A DNA stretch of 64,000 nt from Sporomusa termitida (GTDB lineage Bacteria > Bacillota > Negativicutes > Sporomusales > Sporomusaceae). The position numbers and the translations under genes were made by a program. The DNA is taken from assembly GCF_007641255.1 (NCBI RefSeq), contig NZ_CP036259.1, forward strand, positions 1,860,001 to 1,924,000, read 5' to 3'. This document shows, in pieces, positions 1 to 9,863 of the stretch. The number at the start of each line of letters is the position of its first letter. The stretch's first letter is position 1. The notes below the pieces were generated by a model. The model was given only the letters and a program-made list of their open reading frames with translations, was not told where the DNA came from and ran no database searches.

Positions 1-24
1 GAGCAAAGGGCGGTAATTTTTTAA
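1..24 (+). CDS. C-terminal end of an upstream gene (partial)
   Basis: The first 24 bases read in frame 1 as EQRAVIF followed by TAA. They end 19 bases before the spoVD start. In dcw clusters the gene before spoVD is usually a small FtsL-like or septum-initiator protein, so this may be its tail, but seven residues cannot identify it. Confidence 0.35.
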   Translation, partial: EQRAVIF

Positions 25-43
25 CGATGGGGGAGATAAATAA

Positions 44-2134
44 GTGGCATCTGTTTCGCATGTTACCATCAGGAAGAGGGTCGCTTGCCTGTTCTTGATC
101 ATATCGGTAATTATGATGGGGTTGATTGGTCGCTTACTGTATCTCCAGTTTTATAAGAGCGCCTGGTTATCGGAGAATGCTGTAGATCAGCGAATCCGCG
201 AGATTCCGGTTGAGGCAAAGCGGGGCATTATTTTTGACCGACATGGCCGGGAACTTGCGGTTAGTGTCAGTACGGAGTCTGTATATGCTATACCTGCCGA
301 AATACGGAATCAAGATGAAACAGCAGCCAGACTGGCTGCTATTTTGGCATTAGATGAAAACAACCTTAGGAACAAACTGAAAAAGCGGCAGGCATTCACC
401 TGGATCAAACGAAAGATTGACCCGGAAACGGCCCGGCAGGTTCAAATGCTTAATTTGCCCGGTATTGGCCTGACGCAAGAGGGTCAGCGTTATTATCCCC
501 ATGATAATCTGGCGGCACATGTGCTTGGCTTTAATGGAATTGACAGCCAGGGACTGGATGGCGTGGAAATGACCTTTGACAGTTATCTCAAAGGCCGCTC
601 AGGCAGCATCGTGATTGAATACGATGCCAGAGGGCAGGAGATACCTCAGGCCTCCCACCGGTTTGTGCCCCCGACGGAAGGGAATAATGTCTATCTTACT
701 ATTGATTTGATTATTCAACAGATTATTGAACGGGAATTGGACCGGGTAATGAAAGAAACCCAGGCGAAAGCCGCTACCATTATTGCCATTGATCCGCGTG
801 ATGGCGGCATTCTGGCGCTGGCTAACAGGCCTGACTATAATCCTAATAAATTTAGTGAGGTTTCGCCGAAACTTTGGCGGAATATAGCTGTTTCTAATGT
901 TTATGAGCCGGGGTCAACTTTCAAAATCATTACGACCTCAGCCGTCATGTCCGAACATATTGTTAAAGCTGATGAAAGATTCTATGATCCCGGTGAGGTT
1001 GAGGTCCAGGGACGGCACATTCATTGCTGGAAGCATGGCGGCCATGGCAGTCAGACTTTTGCCGAGGTGGTTCAGAACTCCTGTAATGTGGGGTTTGTTA
1101 ATGTCGGACTGCGTCTGGGCCGTGATCCATTTTACCGGTATATTGATGCGTTTGGCTTCGGACACGTTACCAATATTGATTTGCCGGGTGAAGCAAAGGG
1201 CATTATGATTGACCGGGCCAAAGCAACGCCGATCAATATTGCCACAATGTCAATTGGTCAGAGTATTGCCGTTTCCCCTGTGCAATTAGTGACTGCCGCT
1301 GCTGCTGTGGCCAACGATGGTCAGCTTCTCCGGCCCCAGATTGTCCGCGAGGTTAAGGATAAATCAGGGCAAATTGTCAGAGGCTATCAACCTGATGTAA
1401 TCAGGCAGGTACTTGATCCGACAACCACGAAACAAGTTAAAGAGATCCTGGAATCGGTCGTAACCCAGGGATCAGGCCGGAATGCGTATATTGAAGGCTA
1501 TAAGATTGCCGGTAAAACAGGTACTGCCCAGAAAGTTGGCGCCGGCGGCTATTTGCCGGATAAATATGTCGCCTCGTTTGTCGGCTTTGCTCCGGCTGAT
1601 AATCCCCAGGTCGCGATGCTGGTTATTATTGACGAACCTGTTGGTCTCTATTATGGCGGGCAGATTGCAGCACCCGTATTTGGGGCGGTTATGAAAGATG
1701 TCCTGCAGTATCTCAAAGTCACCCCCCAGACTACCGTCAATCTGACTAAGCCCGCTGCGCCGGATACGCATATACTGATTCCGAGCGTAATAAACCTCAG
1801 TGTGCCTGAGGCTGTCAAAGAACTGGAAAAGGCAGGGCTGAAACCGCGTATAGAGGAGTCTGGTGACCGGATCGCCGATCAGATTCCCAAACCGGGGAGC
1901 CGCATTCCGACTGGCAGCGGGGTATTGCTGTATACAATGACACCACGTTATCAGGCCGGTGAGGTGACGGTGCCGGATTTAACCGGCCGGACACCACGCG
2001 AGGCATCAGATATGCTGGCTGAGCTGGGGTTTGTGATAAATCCCGTGGGCACGGACGGAACCGTGATCAAACAAGATCCATTGCCTGGCAGCAAAGTGTT
2101 ATCAGGAACAAGTATTACTACCTATTTTGAGTAA
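44..2134 (+). CDS. spoVD: SpoVD-type class B penicillin-binding protein with two PASTA domains
   Basis: This is a membrane-anchored transpeptidase that cross-links peptidoglycan. One N-terminal membrane segment (about residues 14-36) is followed by the PBP dimerization region and a transpeptidase domain with STFK (291-294, nucleophile S291), SCN (346-348) and KTGT (491-494). Two PASTA repeats follow at about 577-632 and 640-696. SpoVD of Bacillus makes spore cortex and has one PASTA domain, so a housekeeping FtsI role cannot be excluded; no other PBP gene lies in the visible part of the cluster. The start is GTG with a GGGGGAG ribosome site about ten bases upstream. It heads the dcw run of mur genes. 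Confidence 0.85.
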   Translation: MASVSHVTIRKRVACLFLIISVIMMGLIGRLLYLQFYKSAWLSENAVDQRIREIPVEAKRGIIFDRHGRELAVSVSTESVYAIPAEIRNQDETAARLAAILALDENNLRNKLKKRQAFTWIKRKIDPETARQVQMLNLPGIGLTQEGQRYYPHDNLAAHVLGFNGIDSQGLDGVEMTFDSYLKGRSGSIVIEYDARGQEIPQASHRFVPPTEGNNVYLTIDLIIQQIIERELDRVMKETQAKAATIIAIDPRDGGILALANRPDYNPNKFSEVSPKLWRNIAVSNVYEPGSTFKIITTSAVMSEHIVKADERFYDPGEVEVQGRHIHCWKHGGHGSQTFAEVVQNSCNVGFVNVGLRLGRDPFYRYIDAFGFGHVTNIDLPGEAKGIMIDRAKATPINIATMSIGQSIAVSPVQLVTAAAAVANDGQLLRPQIVREVKDKSGQIVRGYQPDVIRQVLDPTTTKQVKEILESVVTQGSGRNAYIEGYKIAGKTGTAQKVGAGGYLPDKYVASFVGFAPADNPQVAMLVIIDEPVGLYYGGQIAAPVFGAVMKDVLQYLKVTPQTTVNLTKPAAPDTHILIPSVINLSVPEAVKELEKAGLKPRIEESGDRIADQIPKPGSRIPTGSGVLLYTMTPRYQAGEVTVPDLTGRTPREASDMLAELGFVINPVGTDGTVIKQDPLPGSKVLSGTSITTYFE

Positions 2135-2216
2135 ATGGCGTTAAAATAAAAGATATTGGTAAAAATAGATAATAAGGGTATAACGTAATTATTGTAATTG
2201 GGGCAGGAGGATAATT

Positions 2217-3731
2217 ATGATCAAAGGTTTAAAACAGCTGACCGACTTATTGCCAGCTGCAGCAATACAGGGGCGGCTTGAACGGGAAATCAGGGCCGTG
2301 GCCCATGATTCGCGGCAGGTTGTTCCCGGCACACTGTTTGTTTGTCTGTCCGGGGTTCATGCTGACGGACACGATTTTATCACTGCCGCTGTGCAGCAGG
2401 GGGCCGCGGCTGTACTGGTGGAGAAGGACGTACCGGCAGCGGGCTGTGAAGATATTACGATTATCAAAGTTGCTGATACCCGTAAGGCGATGCAGGTTAT
2501 TGTCCCGTATTTTTTTGATTATCCGGGCCATAAACTGCGTATGATCGGTGTTACCGGCACCAACGGGAAGACAACGACAACCTATCTGATTAGAAGCATT
2601 TTGCGGCAGGCCGGCCATAAAGCGGGCTTGATCGGTACGATTCAGACCATGATTGGCGATCAGATACTCCCGGTAAAAAATACAACACCTGACGTTATTG
2701 AACTGCAAAGTATTCTCGCAGAAATGGTCGCCAATGGCATGGAATATGCAATTATGGAGGTTTCTTCCCACGCTTTGGCGTTAGGGCGGATAGCCGGTTG
2801 TGAATTTGACGTCGCCGTATTTACCAATATGACCCAGGACCATCTGGATTTCCATCAAACATTTGCAAATTATATAGAAACCAAAGCCGAATTGTTCCGG
2901 AGTTTAAATAGACCTGACAGTAAGAAACAGGGTAAAACGGCAATTATTAATTTTGATGATCCGGTCGGAAAAGCGATGGCAGCCCATGCCGGTTGTCCGG
3001 TGATCAGCTATGGGATCAACAGCACAGCCGTACTCACTGCCGACAGTCTGGCCGTGGCCGCGGCAGGCTCCAGTTTTAGTATCAAGGGGCCGTTTGGTGC
3101 TATGCCGCTTACCCTCAATATTACCGGCATGTTTAATGTCTATAACGTATTGGCGGCAGCCGGGGCCGCCTTAGCGGAAAAAATCGATCCGGCCATAATC
3201 AGGCAGGCGCTCGAAGGCTTTAGCAGTGTACCGGGCCGGTTTGAGCTTGTGCAGGCCGGACAACCGTTTACTGTCATCGTTGACTATGCCCACACGCCGG
3301 ATGGACTGGAGAATGTCCTAAAAACAGCAAAACAGTTTGCCACCGCCAAAATTATTGTCGTGTTTGGCTGCGGCGGCGACCGTGACCGTACTAAGCGTCC
3401 CCTTATGGGTAAACTGGCCGCAGTCTATGGCGACATTGTGCTGGCTACTTCGGATAACCCCCGCAGTGAAGAGCCGGGAAAAATACTGGAAGATATTGAA
3501 GTGGGGCTTAAAGACGCTTTGGCAGCCGGCCATAGCGCCAAAAGCTATCAAATAATTATTGACCGCCGGCAGGCGATTACGCAGGCCATTCAACTGGCCG
3601 GGCCGCAGGATGTGGTGCTGATCGCCGGTAAGGGCCATGAGACCTATCAGATATTAAAAGACAGGACCATTGATTTTGATGATCGCCAGGTAGCGCGTGA
3701 GGTTATCAGGGAGATGAAAATAAATGCCTGA
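2217..3731 (+). CDS. murE: UDP-MurNAc-tripeptide synthetase, meso-DAP adding (MurE)
   Basis: This cytoplasmic Mur ligase adds the third stem-peptide residue to UDP-MurNAc-L-Ala-D-Glu using ATP. The P-loop GVTGTNGKTT is at 111-120 and the substrate motif DNPR is at 413-416. DNPR is the family signature for meso-diaminopimelate rather than lysine, so the wall is inferred to be DAP-type. At 504 residues it is of normal length. A strong ribosome site (AGGAGG) precedes the ATG. The 3' end overlaps murF by 8 bases, which points to translational coupling. Confidence 0.95.
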   Translation: MIKGLKQLTDLLPAAAIQGRLEREIRAVAHDSRQVVPGTLFVCLSGVHADGHDFITAAVQQGAAAVLVEKDVPAAGCEDITIIKVADTRKAMQVIVPYFFDYPGHKLRMIGVTGTNGKTTTTYLIRSILRQAGHKAGLIGTIQTMIGDQILPVKNTTPDVIELQSILAEMVANGMEYAIMEVSSHALALGRIAGCEFDVAVFTNMTQDHLDFHQTFANYIETKAELFRSLNRPDSKKQGKTAIINFDDPVGKAMAAHAGCPVISYGINSTAVLTADSLAVAAAGSSFSIKGPFGAMPLTLNITGMFNVYNVLAAAGAALAEKIDPAIIRQALEGFSSVPGRFELVQAGQPFTVIVDYAHTPDGLENVLKTAKQFATAKIIVVFGCGGDRDRTKRPLMGKLAAVYGDIVLATSDNPRSEEPGKILEDIEVGLKDALAAGHSAKSYQIIIDRRQAITQAIQLAGPQDVVLIAGKGHETYQILKDRTIDFDDRQVAREVIREMKINA

Positions 3732-5103
3732 TTTTAGCTTAAGTGAAGTATTAAAAGCTACTGGTGGCCGCTGGACTGGCAGCGGCGGCAAATTTTTTCG
3801 CGGCATTTCCACCGATACCCGGACCGTGCAGCCGGGCAATTTATTTATCGCTTTAGCGGGGGAACGCTTTGACGGTCATGAATTTGCTGCCCAGGCGGCC
3901 GCCAAGGGCGCTGCCGGGGTCGTTGTCTGCCGGCCGGTGGCTGTGGCCAATCCTGTAGCTGTGATTGAGGTACAGGATACTTTGAGTGCCTTTCAGGCCT
4001 TAGCCAGGCTGCACCGCAGCCGCTATCAGATTCCTGTAATCGGTGTGACCGGCTCTAATGGCAAGACGACGACCAAGGATATGCTGGCGGCTGTTTTAGC
4101 CAGCCGGTTTCATGTACTTAAAACCGAAGCCAACTTTAATAATGAGATTGGCCTGCCCTTAACCCTGCTGAAACTGGACGCAGACCATGAAGCCGCCGTT
4201 GTTGAAATGGGAATGCGGGCTTGTGGACAGATTCGGGAACTTGCTGAGATTGCCTTGCCCACCGTAGGGGTAGTAACCAATGTGGGCGAAACGCATATGG
4301 AAATCCTGGGTTCAATTGAAAATATTGCGGCCGCCAAGGCCGAATTAGTGGAAGCAATCGGGCCGGATGATGTAGTTGTGCTGAATGCAGATGATCCGCA
4401 TGTCCGGGCTATGCAGCACAAAGCGCAAGGGCGGGTTGTCCTGTATGGCTTGGGTCCGGCAGCTACGGTGCGGGCTGAGAACATAGTGACAGGGAAAAAC
4501 GGCGATTTAATTACTACCTTTGACTGCGCAGGCCCCCGTGGTTCTTTTCCTGTCATTTTGCATACTGTAGGCAGCCATAATGTGTATAATGCCCTGGCGG
4601 CTATTGCCGCCGGGTGGGAATTGGGGCTGTTGCCCGGTGATCTGGCTGCCGGGATCAGTAGTTTTGTTCCCGGGGCCATGCGGCTTGAGATCAGAAATTA
4701 TGGCGAATATACGGTTATTAATGATGTGTATAATGCCAGCCCCTTATCAATGGCAGCTGCCCTTGACACCCTGGCCGCTATTGGCAAAGGCCGCAGGATC
4801 GCCGTGTTAGGGGATATGCTGGAGCTTGGCGATACCGCTGCCGGATCTCATCGGCGGATTGGCCAATTGGCTGCTGAACAAGGTCTGGACATTGTTCTTA
4901 CAATAGGGCCTTTAGCCGAATACATTGCTGCTGCTGCTGCTGAACATGGTGTTAAAATTGTCCATGCTTTTACCTGCCACCAACAGGCGATTGAGATGCT
5001 GCAGTGTCTGCTGCAACCGGGGGACTATATTTTGCTAAAAGGCTCCCGCGGTATGAAAATGGAAACGATGCTGAAAGCATTTGATCATTTATCGCTGCGT
5101 TAG
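3724..5103 (+). CDS. murF: UDP-MurNAc-tripeptide:D-Ala-D-Ala ligase (MurF)
   Basis: MurF adds D-Ala-D-Ala to UDP-MurNAc-tripeptide, the last cytoplasmic step of the pentapeptide precursor. The ATP-binding loop GVTGSNGKTTTKD lies at 107-119; TTKD after the lysine is typical of MurF. The N-terminal UDP-binding domain carries the STDTRTVQPGNLF-type segment shared with MurE. At 459 residues it has family length. The start overlaps the end of murE, and the D-Ala-D-Ala it uses comes from ddl further along the same cluster. Confidence 0.95.
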   Translation: MPDFSLSEVLKATGGRWTGSGGKFFRGISTDTRTVQPGNLFIALAGERFDGHEFAAQAAAKGAAGVVVCRPVAVANPVAVIEVQDTLSAFQALARLHRSRYQIPVIGVTGSNGKTTTKDMLAAVLASRFHVLKTEANFNNEIGLPLTLLKLDADHEAAVVEMGMRACGQIRELAEIALPTVGVVTNVGETHMEILGSIENIAAAKAELVEAIGPDDVVVLNADDPHVRAMQHKAQGRVVLYGLGPAATVRAENIVTGKNGDLITTFDCAGPRGSFPVILHTVGSHNVYNALAAIAAGWELGLLPGDLAAGISSFVPGAMRLEIRNYGEYTVINDVYNASPLSMAAALDTLAAIGKGRRIAVLGDMLELGDTAAGSHRRIGQLAAEQGLDIVLTIGPLAEYIAAAAAEHGVKIVHAFTCHQQAIEMLQCLLQPGDYILLKGSRGMKMETMLKAFDHLSLR

Positions 5104-5125
5104 CGAGTCGATTCAGGAGGTTACG

Positions 5126-6100
5126 ATGCAGGAATTGTTGTATGCTGCCGCGATGGCGTTTGCCATCGCTATCCTGGCAGGACCGCTGGTTATTCCTATG
5201 CTAAAGCGGCTAAAATTCGGGCAAAGCATTAGAGAAGAAGGACCTGAGCGGCATTATGCCAAAGCCGGCACACCGACTATGGGCGGGGTTTTGCTGTTAG
5301 TGGCGCTTACCATTCCCAGCCTGCTGTTTGCCGGTAATAATCAGGAAGTCCTGTTAGCTCTATTTGTTACATTAGGACATGGTTTAATCGGCTTTCTGGA
5401 TGACTTTATTAAAGTTGTGTTAAAACGTTCGCTGGGGCTTAAAGCCCGGCAAAAGCTGCTGGGGCAAATCGTTATGGCGTTGGCACTCTCTTATATTGCC
5501 AGTATTTATTTTGGCCGCGGCACCGACATCTGGATACCTGTTTGGGGAGTTACTATTGATTTTGGGGCTTTATATTATCTGTTAATCTTCGTTGTCCTTG
5601 TGGGGACCACGAATGCGGTTAATCTTACTGACGGTCTTGATGGTTTAGCCGCCGGCACAACCACCGTTGCGGCCCTGGCTTATGCTGTCGTGGCCCTGTC
5701 TTTTGGCAAGCCTGATTTGGCCATTTTTTGTGTAGCTTTAGCCGGGGCCTGTCTGGGGTTTTTGCGGTATAATGCTCATCCGGCCAAAGTTTTTATGGGT
5801 GACACCGGTTCACTGGCGTTGGGCGGTGCGCTGGCGGCAGTGGCAGTAATGACCAAAACTGAATTCTTACTGGTTATTGTGGGCGGCGTATTTGTTGTTG
5901 AAGCGCTTTCCGTCATTATTCAGGTAATTTCTTTTAAGTCAACAGGTAAGCGGGTTTTTAAAATGAGTCCTATTCATCATCATTTTGAATTATCCGGTTG
6001 GTCTGAGACCAAAGTGGTGACCGTATTCTGGCTGGCTGGCGCAGTATTTGCCGCCGTTGCGTTGAGCTTACTGGCAGTTAGCCGGTCTGGGGGTATGTAA
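5126..6100 (+). CDS. mraY: Phospho-MurNAc-pentapeptide translocase (MraY)
   Basis: MraY moves phospho-MurNAc-pentapeptide from UDP to undecaprenyl phosphate, giving lipid I. It is a polytopic membrane protein of 324 residues. The Asp-rich catalytic motifs are present: LDDFIK, NLTDGLDGL and FMGDTGSLALGG, and the C-terminal half has the SPIHHHFEL motif. An upstream in-frame ATG at 5081 exists, but the ATG at 5126 has a CAGGAGG site at the right distance and gives the usual N-terminus. The stop overlaps the murD start by one base (TAATG). Confidence 0.95.
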   Translation: MQELLYAAAMAFAIAILAGPLVIPMLKRLKFGQSIREEGPERHYAKAGTPTMGGVLLLVALTIPSLLFAGNNQEVLLALFVTLGHGLIGFLDDFIKVVLKRSLGLKARQKLLGQIVMALALSYIASIYFGRGTDIWIPVWGVTIDFGALYYLLIFVVLVGTTNAVNLTDGLDGLAAGTTTVAALAYAVVALSFGKPDLAIFCVALAGACLGFLRYNAHPAKVFMGDTGSLALGGALAAVAVMTKTEFLLVIVGGVFVVEALSVIIQVISFKSTGKRVFKMSPIHHHFELSGWSETKVVTVFWLAGAVFAAVALSLLAVSRSGGM

Positions 6101-7467
6101 TGATTAAGCAGACAGAGTTTTTTACTAAGAAAATTTTAGTACTCGGTGCCGGTGTTAGCGGTATTTCAGTTGCTGATATTTTGCAGCAGCTGGGGGCGCA
6201 GGTTACCTTAAGTGATGCGAAACCGGCCGCTAAAATTGATAAAGATCTTTCCCGGCTAAAAACAAACGGTGTCAGGCTGGCGCTGGGTAATCAGACAGAA
6301 ACATTATTGGACGGTATCGATTATATAGTGCTGTCGCCAGGCATATCTATCTATATACCGCTGGTTGCTGCCGCGCAAATACGCGGTATTCCGGTAATGA
6401 GTGAAGTCGAGGTTGCCTATCGCCTGAGCAGCGCACCGATTATAGCAATTACCGGCACTAACGGTAAAACAACAACAACAACCCTGCTTGGGGAGATTCT
6501 AAAGACTACAGGCCGCCAGGTAGCTGTAGGCGGCAATATCGGCGCTGCTTTGTCTGAGCAGGCGCTTACGGTCGGGCCCGACAGTTTTGTTGTTGCCGAG
6601 ATATCAAGCTTCCAGCTGGAGGGAGCAATAAACTTTAAACCTCACATTGCGGCGGTTTTAAATCTGACACCTGATCATCTTGACAGGCATCACACTATGG
6701 CTGCCTATCAGGAGATGAAGGAACGGATTTTTATCCGGCAGGATAAAAATGACTACATAATTCTTAATTATGATGATGTGACTGTACGGGGGATGGCGGC
6801 CCGGGCGCCCGGGAATATTATTTATTTCAGCCGCCGCCAGTGCCTTGCGCAGGGTTTTTATGTAGATAGCGGCAACATCACTCTGAACTGGGCGGGAAAA
6901 ACCGGTGTTATCTGTGCAGTCAGTGATATGCAAATAAAAGGCGGCCATAATGTAGAAAATGCTCTGGCTGCCTGCGCAGTTGGTTATTTTGCCGGCGCCA
7001 GCCTGGAAAACATGGCTGCCGTTCTTAAAGCATTTCCGGGTGTGGAGCACCGGATTGAGCCTGTAAGGGAAATTGCCGGTGTAAGTTATTACAATGATTC
7101 TAAAGCTACTAACCCTGAATCGACGATAAAAGCGCTTGAGGCTTTTGCCGGTCATATTATTCTTATTGCCGGCGGCCGGGATAAGAATACAGATCTGACT
7201 GAATTTATGCAGTTGGCCAAAGAGCGGGTTGATCATTTGATTGTAATGGGTGAAGCCGGGCCGCGTTTTGCTGAAGCGGCAGCGCAACAGGGCGTAAGGA
7301 ATATTCATTCTGTGCCTTCTTTCCCCGCGGCAGTTACCCTTGCCCATAAACTGGCACAGCCGCCGCAGGTGGTACTTTTGTCTCCAGCCTGTGCCAGCTA
7401 TGATATGTTTAATAACTATGAGGAACGGGGGAAAATATTTAAAGATTTGGTATGCCGGTTAGGTTAA
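6100..7467 (+). CDS. murD: UDP-MurNAc-L-Ala:D-Glu ligase (MurD)
   Basis: MurD adds D-glutamate to UDP-MurNAc-L-alanine. An N-terminal nucleotide-sugar domain with a GAGVSGIS loop is followed by the ATP loop ITGTNGKTTTT and by the Mur-ligase NLTPDHLDRH segment. The C-terminal domain has NDSKATNPEST and AGGRDK, as in the family. The 455-residue length is normal. It is coupled to mraY through the TAATG junction and is followed 13 bases later by ftsW. Confidence 0.95.
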   Translation: MIKQTEFFTKKILVLGAGVSGISVADILQQLGAQVTLSDAKPAAKIDKDLSRLKTNGVRLALGNQTETLLDGIDYIVLSPGISIYIPLVAAAQIRGIPVMSEVEVAYRLSSAPIIAITGTNGKTTTTTLLGEILKTTGRQVAVGGNIGAALSEQALTVGPDSFVVAEISSFQLEGAINFKPHIAAVLNLTPDHLDRHHTMAAYQEMKERIFIRQDKNDYIILNYDDVTVRGMAARAPGNIIYFSRRQCLAQGFYVDSGNITLNWAGKTGVICAVSDMQIKGGHNVENALAACAVGYFAGASLENMAAVLKAFPGVEHRIEPVREIAGVSYYNDSKATNPESTIKALEAFAGHIILIAGGRDKNTDLTEFMQLAKERVDHLIVMGEAGPRFAEAAAQQGVRNIHSVPSFPAAVTLAHKLAQPPQVVLLSPACASYDMFNNYEERGKIFKDLVCRLG

Positions 7468-7480
7468 GGAGGGAGCGAGA

Positions 7481-8584
7481 TTGGCGGTCAGACCTAAGTC
7501 GCCCGACTATGTCATCTTTTTTGCCATTATTGGTTTGTTGGGTTTTGGGATAGTAATGGTTTATAGTTCCAGTGCCGTTTCCGCCTATGTCAACTATAAT
7601 GACAGCTACTACTTTCTAAAACGCCAGATGATTTGGGCCACCCTGGGATTGCTGGCCATGCTGTTCACAATGAATGTTGATTATCATGCATGGCGTACGC
7701 TGGCGAAGCCCGCAATGCTCGTTACACTTGTTTTATTAGTACTTGTCCTTATACCTGGTTTAGGTAAGGTTGTTAATGGTGCCAGACGCTGGTTAGGCTT
7801 CGGGTCCCTTTATTTGCAGCCATCAGAAATCGCCAAATTGGCGATGGTCCTGTTTACTGCCAACAGCCTGGCAAAATCTCAGGACAAAATCAGTAGCTTT
7901 ACTAAGGGGGTTGTCCCCCAGCTGACGATGCTTTTAGTTGTGTTCGGGCTGATCTTAAAAGAGCCTGATCTGGGAACCGCGCTTGTTATTGGCGGTACAG
8001 TGTTTATCCTGCTATTTGCTGCCGGCGCTAAATTATCCCATTTAGGATCGCTGGGGGCACTGGGGGTTGCCGGCATTATTGGTGCTATCCTGGTGGAGCC
8101 CTATCGCCTTAAACGCCTGCTGGCATTCAGTGATCCCTGGGCAGATCCCTTAAACAGCGGTTACCACATCATTCAGTCGCTGTATGCCATTGGTTCCGGT
8201 GGTCTGTTTGGTGTTGGCCTGGGGCGCAGCCGGGAAAAGTTTTTGTATTTACCTGAACCGCATACGGATTTTATATTTGCTATTTTGGGGGAGGAACTGG
8301 GTTTTATCGGTACCGTTACTGTAATTATTTTGTTTTTTCTCCTGGCCTGGCGAGGTTATAAAATAGCAATTTCAGCTCCTGATATTTTTGGGAGTTTATT
8401 GGCAGGGGGAATAACAAGCATCATCGTTTTGCAGGCCCTGATGAATATTGCGGTGGTTACCGCATCCATGCCGGTAACGGGAATACCATTGCCTTTCATT
8501 AGCTTTGGCGGGTCGGCATTAATTTTTACCCTGGCAGGAGTCGGCATTCTCCTCAACATATCACGATATATTAATTTGAAATGA
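7481..8584 (+). CDS. ftsW: SEDS-family peptidoglycan polymerase (FtsW/SpoVE)
   Basis: This is a polytopic SEDS glycosyltransferase that polymerizes lipid II and works with a class B PBP, here most likely the SpoVD-type protein in the same cluster. About ten hydrophobic segments are visible. Conserved SEDS patches include GARRWLGFG, LQPSEIAKL, KEPDLGTALV, GLGRSREKFLYLPEPHTDFIFA and the C-terminal GIPLPFISFGGSAL. It is the only SEDS gene in the window, so FtsW and SpoVE roles cannot be separated. The start is TTG behind AAGGAGGG. Confidence 0.92.
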   Translation: MAVRPKSPDYVIFFAIIGLLGFGIVMVYSSSAVSAYVNYNDSYYFLKRQMIWATLGLLAMLFTMNVDYHAWRTLAKPAMLVTLVLLVLVLIPGLGKVVNGARRWLGFGSLYLQPSEIAKLAMVLFTANSLAKSQDKISSFTKGVVPQLTMLLVVFGLILKEPDLGTALVIGGTVFILLFAAGAKLSHLGSLGALGVAGIIGAILVEPYRLKRLLAFSDPWADPLNSGYHIIQSLYAIGSGGLFGVGLGRSREKFLYLPEPHTDFIFAILGEELGFIGTVTVIILFFLLAWRGYKIAISAPDIFGSLLAGGITSIIVLQALMNIAVVTASMPVTGIPLPFISFGGSALIFTLAGVGILLNISRYINLK

Positions 8585-8602
8585 ATTTAGGGGGCAAGCA
8601 AT

Positions 8603-9739
8603 ATGCGCCTGATTATATCTGGCGGGGGAACAGGCGGCCACATCTACCCCGCCGTTACTATCGCAAGAGAAGTTGCCAGATTAAGCGGCAATTGTGAAAT
8701 CCTGTTTGTAGGCACTAAACATGGTCTGGAGTCCGACATTGTACCTAAAGAAGGCTTTGCTTTTGCAACAATCGAAGTACGGGGCCTGGAGCGCCGCCTT
8801 TCCTGGCAGAATATCCGGACTTTGTGCAATACAGCCGGCAGTGTTTGGAATTCCATAAAAATTATTAAGCGTTTTAAGCCTGATGTTGTTATCGGTACCG
8901 GCGGCTATGTGTGCGGTCCGGTACTTTTGGCTGCCAGCCTGCTGAAAGTTCCAACCATGATTCAGGAACAAAATGTCATACCAGGTATCACCAATAAAAT
9001 ATTGGCCCGGTTTGTTGATAAAATTGCCGTAGGGTACAAAGAAGCTGAGCAATATTTTACAAGGTACAAGCCTGACCAGCTTATATTTACCGGTAACCCC
9101 ATCAGGCCTGAGGTTATGTCGGCAGGACGGGACGAGGGCCAAAGGGCTTTAGGGTTAGATCCTAATAAGCTTACCTTGCTGGTAGTTGGCGGCAGCCGTG
9201 GGGCGCGCAGCATAAATAACGCTATGTTTGAGGTGTACAAACATTTTAGCGGCAGTCCCCATATTCAAATATTGCATGTAACAGGACAAAACGAGTATAA
9301 TAGCATAGTTAGCAATATTAAACAAGCTGGTATAGACATTTCCAGTGGTGGAAATATTATCATTGAACCTTATTTGTATAATATGCCGCTGGCATTGGCT
9401 GCTGCTGATTTAGGAATTTTCCGGGCCGGGGCTGTTGGCTTGGCAGAATTGACAGCCCGCGGTATTCCCTCAATCCTGATACCATATCCTTATGCCGCCG
9501 AAAACCATCAGGAATTCAATGCCAGGGCTCTGGAGAGACATGGTGCGGCAACAGTGATTGCAGATAAGGAGTTAACAGGCAGTAAGCTGATAGCTACAAT
9601 TGAGAGCTTAGTGGAGAATCCAGCCATATTATCAACCATGGCTGAAAAAAGCAGAGAGTCGGGCCGGCCTCAGGCAGCAGAAGTAATTGCCCGGTTGGCC
9701 CTTTGCCTAATAAAGCTGCAAAGTAATAATAAAAGGTAA
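8603..9739 (+). CDS. murG: UDP-GlcNAc:lipid I GlcNAc transferase (MurG)
   Basis: MurG is a peripheral membrane GT28 glycosyltransferase that turns lipid I into lipid II. The N-terminal glycine loop SGGGTGGHIYPA is present, as is the donor-binding region with GGSRGARSIN and the LFRAGAVGLAE motif. At 378 residues it is slightly longer than the E. coli protein. ATG follows a GGGGGC ribosome site. A 124-base gap separates it from murC, wider than other gaps in this run, and contains a small perfect hairpin (GCATAC/GTATGC, 9757-9774). Confidence 0.95.
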   Translation: MRLIISGGGTGGHIYPAVTIAREVARLSGNCEILFVGTKHGLESDIVPKEGFAFATIEVRGLERRLSWQNIRTLCNTAGSVWNSIKIIKRFKPDVVIGTGGYVCGPVLLAASLLKVPTMIQEQNVIPGITNKILARFVDKIAVGYKEAEQYFTRYKPDQLIFTGNPIRPEVMSAGRDEGQRALGLDPNKLTLLVVGGSRGARSINNAMFEVYKHFSGSPHIQILHVTGQNEYNSIVSNIKQAGIDISSGGNIIIEPYLYNMPLALAAADLGIFRAGAVGLAELTARGIPSILIPYPYAAENHQEFNARALERHGAATVIADKELTGSKLIATIESLVENPAILSTMAEKSRESGRPQAAEVIARLALCLIKLQSNNKR

Positions 9740-9863
9740 CACCGGGTGTGGGCAGCGCATACTATGTGGTATGCCAGAGCGGCAGCCGGGTAGTTTCAGA
9801 GCAGCTCTTTCTGCCGGATGCGGGCGCCGGAGACGGGGTGCGCAAGAAAGGGGAGAAATACTG

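Noticed and set aside
9771-9863. N-terminal extension of MurC from an ATG
   Set aside because: The 31 extra residues are unlike MurC and the sequence includes the ribosome site for the TTG at 9864.
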